From Bacteroidales bacterium UBA5281 (GTDB lineage: Bacteria > Bacteroidota > Bacteroidia > Bacteroidales > Lentimicrobiaceae), in contig DHSR01000071.1 in the NCBI GenBank assembly GCA_002410555.1, positions 1,208 to 34,293 of the forward strand: DNA of 33,086 bases, given 5' to 3'. Each line of letters starts with the position of its first letter. Position 1 is the stretch's first letter. Both the position numbers and the translations under genes were made by a program. Shown here one piece after another: positions 16,327 through 25,199 of this stretch. The notes beneath the pieces were generated by a model. It was not told the origin of the DNA, did not search any database, and worked only from the letters and a program-made list of their open reading frames with translations.

Positions 16327-17334
16327 TTATTGTTCCTGGACACCTTTACAGAAGGCCTGCACCATGTAGTTGATGAGTTTGCCGATCAAAACGTTTTCCT
16401 CTCCATCACTTCTTTTATATACTGCTTCTGTAATATGCAGATAACATACCTGTTTTTGTTTTCCGCAGGTATAAAGATAATGCAGGGATTCACTGGAGGA
16501 TACGCCCACAGAACTCCATGCGCTGCTAAGCAGGTTTTCCAGGCTGTCGACATCTAATTCTACCCCGAATCTTTGATCCTTAACGAAGATAACAGCACGA
16601 CGCTGGGCTTCTTTCCATGATTCTTTCTTTCTTAAGAATACATCTTCAAAGAAAATGGGTAAGAAATCGGCATTCTCAATAAGCTCATTTACAATGTCTT
16701 CATTGTTGTAAGCTTCATGCAGTCCCAGCAGGGCATATTTTTTCAGGAAACCGGCGTCATAAGCATACCTGAAGCCATTTCCGCTGTGACGGCCTTCGGT
16801 GTGCCTGAAATCGGCATGCGCATCCAGATTTATAGTATTTAAAGGCTCATTACATGCCATTGAACAGCCTTTTAAAATCGGAAAAACATTGTTGTGCCCA
16901 CCACCAATGATGATGGGTATTTTATTGGCAGACACAATTTTTTCAATTACAGGATATACCAGGTCATCCAGCCTGGCTGTGAGTTGTCTCAATTTTTGTA
17001 TATCGGCCCCCTGACTTTGTTTCATTAAATCGTCGGTTGGGATCTGGCCCAGTAATAAAAACTGGTCACCATTAAATTTAGAGGTATTGTGAACATTTAC
17101 AAAGCTTTTAACAAAGGAGCGATAAGCTGAGGCTGCGCCTGCCAGCCCGTGATTTGCCCTTATCCCAATATCTTCGGAGATGCCTAAAATTACAAACTGA
17201 CCCGGGAATTCACTGATTTGACCATCCTGTGAAATATGTAAGGTTTCGCCCAGTTTTTCTTCACCTTCCCGTAAGGAGATAAGCCCTTTGATGGTTTCTT
17301 TGTTGAAAAATTGAATACATGAAATCATATGCAT
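16327..17334 (-). CDS. Arginase/ureohydrolase-family enzyme, possibly formimidoylglutamase
   Basis: Binuclear manganese hydrolase of the arginase-agmatinase-formimidoylglutamase fold. All six metal ligands are present: His147 (IIGGGHN), Asp171, His173 and Asp175 (DAHADFR), and Asp261 and Asp263 (VELDVDS). The loop RHSGNGFRYA after the second motif is where substrate specificity is set in this family. Bacteroidota members of similar length are often called formimidoylglutamase, the final step of histidine breakdown, but no other hut gene is nearby, so the substrate remains open. It lies 17 bp after the upstream histidine kinase gene and is likely co-transcribed with it. The start could also be the second Met (residue 3). 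Confidence 0.82.
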   Translation of the reverse strand: MHMISCIQFFNKETIKGLISLREGEEKLGETLHISQDGQISEFPGQFVILGISEDIGIRANHGLAGAASAYRSFVKSFVNVHNTSKFNGDQFLLLGQIPTDDLMKQSQGADIQKLRQLTARLDDLVYPVIEKIVSANKIPIIIGGGHNNVFPILKGCSMACNEPLNTINLDAHADFRHTEGRHSGNGFRYAYDAGFLKKYALLGLHEAYNNEDIVNELIENADFLPIFFEDVFLRKKESWKEAQRRAVIFVKDQRFGVELDVDSLENLLSSAWSSVGVSSSESLHYLYTCGKQKQVCYLHITEAVYKRSDGEENVLIGKLINYMVQAFCKGVQEQ

Positions 17335-17351
17335 GAGAATTAAATTTAGAT

Positions 17352-18935
17352 TTAATGATTTGCCTGAGAATGAGTTGTGGCATCAGGGGGGTTATTTAAA
17401 GGCCTGGCCGGAAGTGTAAATTTAAAATTGCTTCCTTTCCCCGGAACACTCTCAACCCATATTTCTCCCCCATGTTTATTTACAAATTCTTTACAAAGCA
17501 ATAAGCCAAGTCCGGTACCTCCCTTAGGAGCATCCTCATCAGGAATGCTGATCATTTCTTCAAGGAGGAAGAGTTTTTTAGCATTTTCAGGGGCAATACC
17601 TATGCCTGTATCACTCACCGTTATGAGGGTTTCGTCACCGGTATGCTGTGTTGTAATTTTAATCTCACCATGTTCATTTGTAAACTTTATGGCGTTGCCA
17701 ATAAGATTTCTAAGTACCGTCCTGAGCATATTCGCATCAGCAAATACCTCAGACGAGACAGTCGGATTATGAGTTATGGTAATGTCTTTACTTTTAGCAA
17801 GCGCGGCACTATAATTCAAAACCTCCGTTAAAATATCTTTAAAACTAAGTGTTTGTGGGTTAAACGAAATGCGATCTGTTTGGGAAATGGCCCAATCCAA
17901 AAGATTTTCCAGAAGTTTATAGGCATTTTTGGAGGACTGATATATGATAGAGGCCTGCATTTCTATTTCGTCTGCTGAGTCTGTATGGACATTTTCATAC
18001 AAAAATTCAGAAAAACCCAGTACAGCATTGAAATGGTTTTTAAGATCGTGACCAATAATCCTTATAAGTTTATCTTTGGCCGCATTGGATTTCTTTAGCT
18101 CATTTACCGTTTCTGCGAGTTTGTTGTTTAGCTCTTTCAACGCTTTTTCAGATTCTATACGACGGGTTATGTCTTTGATGTGTGAGATAAAGAACAAAGG
18201 CTTGTCCTGTTCATCATACATTAAAGAGGAGGAAATCTGGCAGGTTATGATCTTTCCTGATTTATGATAATACCTTCTGATAAAGTCAGCCTTTGATTGG
18301 TTTCTATTACGAAGGGCCTGTTGTATAAAACTGAGGCTAACAGAATGATCTTCGGGAATGGCCAGATCATTTACTGTTCTGTTTTGCATTTCCGATTGTT
18401 TGTATCCAAAAATATTAACACATTCCTTATTGGTAGTTTGTATTTTACCTGACAGATCTACCGTCATTATGCCAATATTTGCATGGTCAATGGCAATGCG
18501 TACCGTTTCGGCACTTTGTTTTAATTTGTGCTCAATTATTCTTTTTTCTTTTAAGGACTGGGTCAGCCTGTTGAAGTATATGGAAAAATCGCCCAAAAAG
18601 TCAACCTTTTGATCCAGATCGCCTTCCGACAACTGTTTGACCTGCCATAACAAATGCAATAAATTGGTGTGCAATTGCTTGAATGAGGAAATTATATAAT
18701 TGCCTGAAGGAACTTCTTGCGAGAGTTTGCCAGAAGCCAGGTTTGTGATAAATTTTGTGCCGGCATTCATGGCATCATGTAAATTAACAACCGATACAAA
18801 CAAATCTTTACAACTGCCTGCATCCAGCGATTGAATATCTGCGCGTATGGCATCAGAAAATTCAGAGAATACACCGGTTGATATTGTTTTATTTAACTCG
18901 TTCGACAAATAAGAACTTATTTGATGCTGATCCAT
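17352..18935 (-). CDS. Soluble PAS-domain sensor histidine kinase
   Basis: A 527-aa kinase without membrane helices. The N-terminal about 130 residues are helical, with a HAMP-like stretch (LSEGDLDQKVDFLGDF, 102-117). A PAS domain with PAC end follows (about 140-262, ending SHIKDITRR), then a coiled linker, HisKA with His296 (IIGHDLKNHFNAVLGF) and a HATPase domain with N-box NLIGNAIKF (410-418), G1 DTGIGIAPEN and G2 GGTGLGLLLCKEFV. The H-box is of the GHDLKN type rather than SHELRT. It has no receiver and no adjacent regulator gene. The downstream arginase-family gene is 17 bp away, which suggests an operon. Confidence 0.93.
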   Translation of the reverse strand: MDQHQISSYLSNELNKTISTGVFSEFSDAIRADIQSLDAGSCKDLFVSVVNLHDAMNAGTKFITNLASGKLSQEVPSGNYIISSFKQLHTNLLHLLWQVKQLSEGDLDQKVDFLGDFSIYFNRLTQSLKEKRIIEHKLKQSAETVRIAIDHANIGIMTVDLSGKIQTTNKECVNIFGYKQSEMQNRTVNDLAIPEDHSVSLSFIQQALRNRNQSKADFIRRYYHKSGKIITCQISSSLMYDEQDKPLFFISHIKDITRRIESEKALKELNNKLAETVNELKKSNAAKDKLIRIIGHDLKNHFNAVLGFSEFLYENVHTDSADEIEMQASIIYQSSKNAYKLLENLLDWAISQTDRISFNPQTLSFKDILTEVLNYSAALAKSKDITITHNPTVSSEVFADANMLRTVLRNLIGNAIKFTNEHGEIKITTQHTGDETLITVSDTGIGIAPENAKKLFLLEEMISIPDEDAPKGGTGLGLLLCKEFVNKHGGEIWVESVPGKGSNFKFTLPARPLNNPPDATTHSQANH

Positions 18936-19089
18936 TTTTATTATAAATGAAATATAATTAATCCTGCTTGTTTAAGTACTTGTTACCAATTAGCAGGCCA
19001 AACTGCTACTGCTTTTTTAGTTGAAAATACAATAGAGGTGATCTGCCATTCAATAAGATGAGGGTTATCGGGCATGACTATTCAAGGTT

Positions 19090-20007
19090 TTATTTGAGGA
19101 AAATAATACATTCTTCTGACTGAATGATATCTCCAGAAGTTATTTCCCGGGTTTGAACCGAATAGAGTGGCCAACCCGACTCATGGATAACGGATGCCAG
19201 CCAGGTTTGATGATGAACTGCCGGAAATTCTGCCCTTGATGGCAGGGTTATCTGCATTTCACCGGCCATTTTTGATAAATATCGATAAGTTTCATCGGTT
19301 AGCTGCACTGAATCGATCGTTTGATGCATCCGAAATGTAGCATGATCTTCCTCATTATTAATGTCGTCCAGCCAGAATTCCACAGAAGCATCAAAAGGTG
19401 CTCCGCCATACATATTGGCCAGTTGAGTATCGTAAGAATGCTCTTCCCACATTTTGTAATTCAAACCATGAAAATAATGAAATTGTGAAATTTCGTTTAT
19501 GGCGTTCGCTTCTATTGCTTCTTTGGAATTGTACATTACCTCATATTTCTGTATCATATCTTCTATGCCAGCAATATCCTTTAACTCCTGTTTTAGCATG
19601 GATGTGCCCTTATAAATAAAATCTCTGATGTCATGCCAGTTTATCACTTCAATCAATGTACCCATCTCATCGGTTTTTATCTGAACATTCATATGTTCGA
19701 TGATTGAGGATAGCTTCATTATCATTTCATTGTCTGATTCAACCACATAATCATGATAATACCAATTTAATACATATTCATTTTGGGTTGAGTCCAGCAC
19801 GGTAATGTCTACTTCGTAGCGGGTCAGGTCCCGTGTAATGGTATCACCCGCCTGAATCTTAACTTTTTCATTTGATATACTGAAAGTCTGCTTCTCAAGT
19901 TTATCCCAATAAGCGATTACCTGAACCGTTGAATCAACAGCATTAATTTGTCCGGAGCCATGGATGAACATACCGATAAAAAATGCGGTAATGAGTGTTT
20001 TCTTCAT
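19090..20007 (-). CDS. Secreted or envelope protein of unknown function
   Basis: I do not recognise a family. The first 20 residues (MKKTLITAFFIGMFIHGSGQ) look like a signal peptide. I chose the ATG at 20007 instead of one 27 bp upstream because the upstream version adds nine residues before the signal sequence. The mature part (about 285 aa) is acidic with many Asp, Glu and Tyr, no membrane helix, and beta-strand-like stretches such as RYEVDITVLDS and NEYVLNWYYHDYVVES. A central helical part (about 120-190) is rich in Met and Glu. A perfect -7 box lies 59 bp upstream of the start, so it is probably transcribed alone. Confidence 0.75.
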   Translation of the reverse strand: MKKTLITAFFIGMFIHGSGQINAVDSTVQVIAYWDKLEKQTFSISNEKVKIQAGDTITRDLTRYEVDITVLDSTQNEYVLNWYYHDYVVESDNEMIMKLSSIIEHMNVQIKTDEMGTLIEVINWHDIRDFIYKGTSMLKQELKDIAGIEDMIQKYEVMYNSKEAIEANAINEISQFHYFHGLNYKMWEEHSYDTQLANMYGGAPFDASVEFWLDDINNEEDHATFRMHQTIDSVQLTDETYRYLSKMAGEMQITLPSRAEFPAVHHQTWLASVIHESGWPLYSVQTREITSGDIIQSEECIIFLK

Positions 20008-20066
20008 ATTGAAAAAGATTTGATGTATGTGCATCCTTTGTCATTAAAGGGATACGTAAAACACCA

Positions 20067-20074
20067 CAAAGGTA
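20067..20074 (-). promoter_or_regulatory. Bacteroidota -7 box (TACCTTTG) upstream of the secreted protein gene
   Basis: A perfect TAnnTTTG on the - strand ends 59 bp before the chosen start at 20007, giving a leader of about 50 nt. The -33 region is AT-rich without a clear TTG. Confidence 0.45.
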
Positions 20075-20129
20075 CCGGGATAATTTTAATTAAAAAGTTT
20101 TTATTTTAACGAGCCGGTAAATGGAAGTT

Positions 20130-20149
20130 TTCTCTCATCAGTGAGAGAA
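20130..20149 (-). terminator. Perfect 8-bp stem-loop after the T9SS gene
   Basis: TTCTCTCA (20130-20137) and TGAGAGAA (20142-20149) form a perfect stem with a 4-nt loop, 41 bp beyond the stop of the upstream - strand gene. No real U-tract follows on either strand, so it may be a terminator of another kind or an mRNA 3'-end stabiliser. Confidence 0.45.
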
Positions 20150-20190
20150 GCGTCGTATGTATGACCATAATACTCCCAGGATTAACCAAA

Positions 20191-21279
20191 TTATTGAATT
20201 ATAATCTTGGAAATAAGTATTTTATCTTGAACATGCATTTTTAGGAGGTAAACTCCCGAAGGCTGATCACTTATCCTGATATCCGTATTGCTGAGGTCGT
20301 TGCCTTTTAAGTCGAGTACGACTCTGGAATTAGGGTCTAACAGCATAATTCTGTTGATTTTTTTGCCTGAGGCATTGTGTATATTGAATACATCCTTAAT
20401 GGGATTGGGACTTATAATCACTTCCTGTCCGGTAGCCATATCATTTATTCCGGCATAGCCATCCACCTTTATGGTCATTCGTGCCGTAAGGTATCCTGAA
20501 GAATTTGCTTCTATTACCGACTGGCAGCCCATAGTGGCACCGGTAGCAGTGGTGGCATATACCACGGCATGTGACTGTCCGGCGGGTACCACTACCTGGG
20601 ATGGAATGGTAATGCATGAAGTGCTGGAAGAATTTAAAGTCACCGTAACATCTTGCGTTGGAATGGGGTCTACCGCTACTTCAATAAGCACTGAATCGTT
20701 GATTGCTACGGTACTGCTGTTGGGCAATACAAGGGCGAGTCGGGATACCGGCCCGGTGGTTAAAATGACTTCAGCTGCATACGACGGTTGATCGGTTCTC
20801 ATCCAGAATTCAATGTTCTGGCCTGTCAGTTCACTCCAGTCACCCGCCCATGAAAAGGGGGAAATCAGATAATGCCAGTCACCACTGGCCCAGTCTTCTA
20901 TCTGCAAATATCCTCCATTTACTCCACCTGTGGCAATGTATGACATGGTGCCATCTCCCCCGGAAGTCCATGATTCAGAAGAAACATCAAAATAACTGGA
21001 ATAAACATTTCCCACTTTGACTTCATCCAGTCCGCCTAAATCGTATCCAGTGTGCATTTCGGTGCGAATCCATAACGAAGTGATATTGGTCATGGCTGCC
21101 TGAAATATTGAATCTGCTACACTAAAGGACTCCGCAGTAAGTGGTATGGTATATTTTGTCCATTGGTTGGCCGTATCGGGAGGCCCGTAGGGAGCAATTA
21201 ACTGTTCAGGTAGTTGTGCAAAAGTTAAACCGGAATAAATCTGAAGAAGGAAAAACAATAAGGTAGCTTTCTTAATCAT
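20191..21279 (-). CDS. T9SS-exported protein with laminin-B-like halves
   Basis: A 362-aa exported protein. Residues 1-22 are a signal peptide (MIKKATLLFFLLQIYSGLTFAQ minus its last residues). I chose this ATG because an in-frame TTG 39 bp upstream only adds a polar leader. Residues about 27-95 resemble the C-terminal half of a laminin-B/IV domain (WTKYTIPL, then LWIRTEMHTGYDLGGLDEV). About 96-175 resemble its N-terminal half (SWTSGGDGTMSY, GGYLQIEDW, WAGDWSELTGQNIEFWMRT). A beta-sandwich-like module follows (about 180-270). The last about 80 residues (ISPNPIKDVFNI to SGVYLLKMH) are a type IX secretion sorting tail, so it should end on the cell surface or outside. Function unknown, perhaps carbohydrate or matrix binding. 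Confidence 0.8.
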   Translation of the reverse strand: MIKKATLLFFLLQIYSGLTFAQLPEQLIAPYGPPDTANQWTKYTIPLTAESFSVADSIFQAAMTNITSLWIRTEMHTGYDLGGLDEVKVGNVYSSYFDVSSESWTSGGDGTMSYIATGGVNGGYLQIEDWASGDWHYLISPFSWAGDWSELTGQNIEFWMRTDQPSYAAEVILTTGPVSRLALVLPNSSTVAINDSVLIEVAVDPIPTQDVTVTLNSSSTSCITIPSQVVVPAGQSHAVVYATTATGATMGCQSVIEANSSGYLTARMTIKVDGYAGINDMATGQEVIISPNPIKDVFNIHNASGKKINRIMLLDPNSRVVLDLKGNDLSNTDIRISDQPSGVYLLKMHVQDKILISKIIIQ

Positions 21280-21526
21280 GTCGTTTTGTTTTGAGATAAA
21301 AAAAGAGCTTTGATGCAACCCAAACTAACTATAAAAAGCAATGCCTGATTTAAACTAATAACATACCATTTTTAGATTTGTTTATTGTTAACATTTAATT
21401 AACATAAATTCAAAAGGATTGATTATCAGTTTAATATCAAATAAAACACAGATGCTTGTAGTCTCCGGATGATAGAATGTTGATGTTTGCGGTTAATTTC
21501 GATTCTTCTTATCTCAGTAAATGATC

Positions 21527-23389
21527 TCACCTCACAATAAGTACCGGGATTTTTAATTTATGGCGCACCGCATTGATGGTTGTTCCAAACACCAAATCCT
21601 TAAATCTCTTGTGTCCATGTTCGCCCATTACCAGCAGATCGACGTCAAGTTCGCTGATTATACGTACTATTTCCGAAGATGCGGTGCCAAACCCTATCCG
21701 CAAGTCTGATTTATAACCCATTTCCATTAGTTTGTTCTGATACTTAAGCAGGCTGTCATGGTCAAGTTGCGATTCATAATCCTGGGTATTTTTGCCCGAG
21801 TACCTTGCCGCGGCGCTTTCTACTACATGTATTATGGTATAATGAGCAGATTTCCCTCCCTGATTCAGTGCACTTTGTATAATTCGCTGATCCTGTCCTG
21901 AAAAATCAACCGCCAAAGCAATATGACGGTAAGTTATTGGCTTGATTTCACTCAAATCCATGGCTTGTCCGTGTGGAAGTTGTTTTCTGCTTTTGGTTTG
22001 GGATGTTAAAAAAGGATGAATGAATACATAGATCAATAATGCCAGACAAACCAGTGCAATGGGAATAACGAGGGTATATATCAGGAATTTATTTTCTCCG
22101 GCAGTGGCTATCCATCCATTTATTTCGTCAATTACCAGTTGGATGTTCAGATATACAATAATGGAAGCGCTGATCCATGCCATGATTTTTACCCAGGGTT
22201 GGATGACGAATTCTTTCATCAGTTTTTTATCCGAATTAAAATGAATGAGCGGAATTACCGCAAAGCCCAATTGCAGACTTAAAACTACCTGACTTAATAT
22301 CAACAAGCTTCCCAGTGCCTGATCGCCAAAAAAAATGATGGTGAATATGGCGGGTGCAATGGCTAAAAGCCTTGTGATCAATCTTCTCAGCCAGGGTTGT
22401 ATTCTCAGGTTGAGGTGACCTTCCATTACAATTTGCCCGGCCAGTGTGCCTGTAATGGTGGAGCTTTGCCCGGCGGCAATCAGCGCAATGGCAAAAAAGG
22501 TGGGGGCTGTATTGCCGAATAAATTCTGCAATAGTTTGGATGCATCCTGAATTTCAGCAATATGATAATACCCGTTTACATAAAATGCTGCCGCAGCAAG
22601 AACGAGAATGGCTGCATTTACAAAAAAGGCCAGGTTAAGGGCAATGGCAGTATCAAAAAAGTTCAGCCGTATGGCATTTTTCATGCCAGCACTTGTTTTA
22701 TCGAACTTTCGTGTTTGTACCAGGGAGGAATGCAGATAAAGATTATGGGGCATCACCGTTGCACCAATGATACCAATGGCTATGTATAGTGCATTTTCGT
22801 CAAGCTTAGAGGGTACAAAACCTTTTAACACATCGGCATAAACCGGAGATACAATGAACATTTCAATTAAAAAAGAAATGCCGATAATAAATACCAGGGA
22901 TACAATAAAAACTTCCATGGTTCGCATTCCTTTATTCATCAGAAAAAGTAACAATATGGTATCCAATGCGGTGAGGCTGATACCCCAGATTAAAGGAAGC
23001 CCGAAGAGGAGGTTAAGTCCTATGGCCATACCCACTATTTCTGCAAGATCGCAGGCGGCAATGGCTATTTCTGCCAATACATACAATGGTATGTTGGCCC
23101 AGGCGGGATAGGCATTTTTTGAGGCCTGGGCCAGGTCCTCACCCCTCACAATGCCCAACCGGGCACTTAGTGACTGTAACAGCACCGCAATAAGGTTTGA
23201 CATGAGCAGCACCCAAATCAGTTTGTACCCGAATTGTGAGCCTCCTGCAATATCTGTAGCTCAGTTTCCCGGGTCCATATAACCAACACTTACCAGGTAT
23301 GCCGGTCCCAGAAAAGCCAGTATCTTACGCCAGCCTTTTTTATTGGTTCTGACGGATGAATGAACCTCGCTCAAAGATTCTGATTTCAT
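21527..23389 (-). pseudogene. mntH: Nramp metal-ion transporter fused to UspA domain, interrupted by one TGA
   Basis: Read from the ATG at 23389, this is a 620-codon gene with one in-frame stop, TGA at 23263-23261 (codon 43). The frame before it gives GPAYLVSVGYMDPGN, the metal-binding motif of transmembrane helix 1. The frame after it gives ATDIAGGSQFGYKLIW. The stop stands where homologues have Trp (TGG) in DPGNW. The other Nramp signature, MPHNLYLHS, is intact. About 11 membrane helices run to near residue 455. The C-terminal domain (about 480-620) is a universal stress protein with the ATP motif G-2x-G-9x-GT (GEHGHKRFKDLVFGTT). Proton-coupled Mn2+/Fe2+ uptake is the family role. A start at GTG 23212 would omit helix 1 and its ligands. 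Pseudogene, sequencing error and readthrough are all possible. Confidence 0.75.
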
Positions 23390-23684
23390 GTGCTGCCTGG
23401 CAGTATTTAATGATCGTATTTCTAAATTCTAATTATGTTTAAACAGTTGATGGACGGGCTTTGTTGAAAAATCGGTATGGCTTAGTTGTTATTTATTTTT
23501 TTAAGAAAGGCCCCGCAATCAAATTATGCATTCATGAGTCTAAAAAGGTATAAATAAAAAAAAGCCATTAAAACACGAAGTTGCCAGCCTGCACAAAGCT
23601 CTGTATATCAGCGGTTAAAACCTGGTGGGCTTTGTTTCTTTATGCCTTGGTAGCAATAAAAGAATTGTATGCTAAGCTCATTCA

Positions 23685-24803
23685 TTAAATCCGGGTGGTT
23701 TGGTCCAGGTAGGTTTCCAGTTTTTCCAATACCTCCGGAAAATTCCTTCTGCCAAAGCCAACACGGAGGAATTTTCCCGGATAGTGAAACATTTCTCCGG
23801 GTACCGTCATTATTCCGGTTTCTTCCACCAGGCGATTACAGAAATCAAGGGCAGGTTCATGGATATTCATTTTTACAAAGGCCACGGAACCCGCTTTAGG
23901 CGGAATAAAGGTAAATAATTCATTATGATGCAGGGTAAAAGCTGAGAATACTTCGATATTGGCTTTTATTTTTTTAAGATTGGGCTGAATGAATTTCTCC
24001 GGATGATTTAGTGCAATCATGGCCAGTATTTCTGAAGGAGCACTGCTGCATATGCTGAGGTAATCTTTAAATGCGACTACTTTATTAAGAAATGCTTTGT
24101 CCTGAGCAACCAGCCAGCCAATGCGCAAGCCTGCCAATCCGAAGGTTTTGGAGGTTCCCCACAGGCTGATGCCTTTGACATAAATATCGCTGATGGGCGG
24201 AAGCTCCGGCATTTCGCTGATCATTAGCTTACGATACATTTCATCAGAGAAAATCCAGGCATTGTGTTTTTCGGCAATGCAAATGATTTCATCCAGTTGC
24301 TGCCGTTTGAGGTAAGCTCCGGTGGGATTGTGCGGAAAATTGAGAATAATAAGGCGGGTGTTCGATCGTATAAGGGTTTCCAACTCAGCGGGGTCAAATT
24401 CCCAGGAACCCAGATCAGGCTGCCAGTAAGAGATTTCACAGTTCAACGACTTCACCACTTCCGACAGGGATTGATAACAGGGAGAAACCACCACCACATG
24501 ATCCCCGGCCTGCAGCAAAACATTCATGGTGATGAAATTTAGTTCACCGGGCGAAGCAACTACTACATTCGTCAGGTTGCCGGAATTGTAGTATTGCATT
24601 ATGGCTTTGCGTAGCAGTGGATGCCCTTCACTTTCGGTATAACCAAGAGTTTGTTTTTCCCATAACCCCATTTCATTGTCCGACGCTTGTTCCAGCACAT
24701 ATTTCATTTCGAATCCATCGCAATCCGAACTGGAGAACAGGTATTTAGCCGTAAACTCATGTTGGGCAAAGTAACGTTCGAGTTTAAAATCGTTTATTTT
24801 CAT
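23685..24803 (-). CDS. PLP-dependent aminotransferase, class I/II
   Basis: A fold-type I PLP enzyme of 372 aa. The Schiff-base lysine is Lys219 in LWGTSKTFGLAGLRIGW. The cofactor-binding Asn159 lies in NFPHNPTG, Asp187 in IFSDEMYR, and the substrate-carboxylate Arg is in FLRVGFGRR near the C-terminus. Substrate cannot be decided: aspartate-type transaminase, capreomycidine-synthase-like or C-S lyase members share these motifs. It has one of the few clear Shine-Dalgarno sequences here (AAAGGAG, 9 bp before the ATG). It starts 39 bp after the dsrE-like gene on the same strand and is probably co-transcribed with it. Confidence 0.88.
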   Translation of the reverse strand: MKINDFKLERYFAQHEFTAKYLFSSSDCDGFEMKYVLEQASDNEMGLWEKQTLGYTESEGHPLLRKAIMQYYNSGNLTNVVVASPGELNFITMNVLLQAGDHVVVVSPCYQSLSEVVKSLNCEISYWQPDLGSWEFDPAELETLIRSNTRLIILNFPHNPTGAYLKRQQLDEIICIAEKHNAWIFSDEMYRKLMISEMPELPPISDIYVKGISLWGTSKTFGLAGLRIGWLVAQDKAFLNKVVAFKDYLSICSSAPSEILAMIALNHPEKFIQPNLKKIKANIEVFSAFTLHHNELFTFIPPKAGSVAFVKMNIHEPALDFCNRLVEETGIMTVPGEMFHYPGKFLRVGFGRRNFPEVLEKLETYLDQTTRI

Positions 24804-24842
24804 AACATTCTCCTTTGGTAACTGATAAAAATCAGAGTCAAA

Positions 24843-25199
24843 TTAAAAGGTGATAATTTTATCGCTATCGGTTACCCATGCAGCCAGTTCGCCCATGGTT
24901 GATTTATGGGCTCCTTCAAAGTAGGGATGATTTTTATAAATACCACACCGGGCCATGCAGGTGCCACATACCTTAACCTCTGCACCTTTGGCAATAAGGT
25001 CTTTTAGCATCTGCGATAAGTCCTGATCATAATTAGCTGGTGGTTTGCAGGCGTCCCGGGCCATATCTACCGAATCGTTCATCAGGAAAATCCTGATTTC
25101 TTCGCCATTTTTTCGCAATGTTTCGGCCAGCCTCAGGCCATTCCATGTCACGTCGGTATTGTCGTAAGGTTCACGGTTAAAAATGATAAGTATTTTCAT
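24843..25199 (-). CDS. DsrE-family small sulfur-relay-like protein
   Basis: A 118-aa cytosolic protein with the alpha/beta DsrE fold (MKILIIFNREPYDN at the N-terminus, VKVCGTCMARCGI at 76-88). Cys78, Cys81 and Cys85 cluster, with Cys78 at the position that carries persulfide in DsrE/TusD-type proteins; Cys51 lies in RDACKPP. Family members bind or pass sulfur atoms or small thiols. No dsrF, dsrH or tus partners are nearby. The next gene is a PLP enzyme, so a link to cysteine or another sulfur amino acid is possible but unproven. Confidence 0.85.
   Translation of the reverse strand: MKILIIFNREPYDNTDVTWNGLRLAETLRKNGEEIRIFLMNDSVDMARDACKPPANYDQDLSQMLKDLIAKGAEVKVCGTCMARCGIYKNHPYFEGAHKSTMGELAAWVTDSDKIITF

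Noticed and set aside
23261..23263. TGA read as Trp through a changed genetic code, or as selenocysteine
   Set aside because: TGA ends several other genes here at family-typical lengths, and Trp is coded by TGG elsewhere. Selenocysteine at a Trp site is implausible and the nearby stem does not resemble a bacterial SECIS element.
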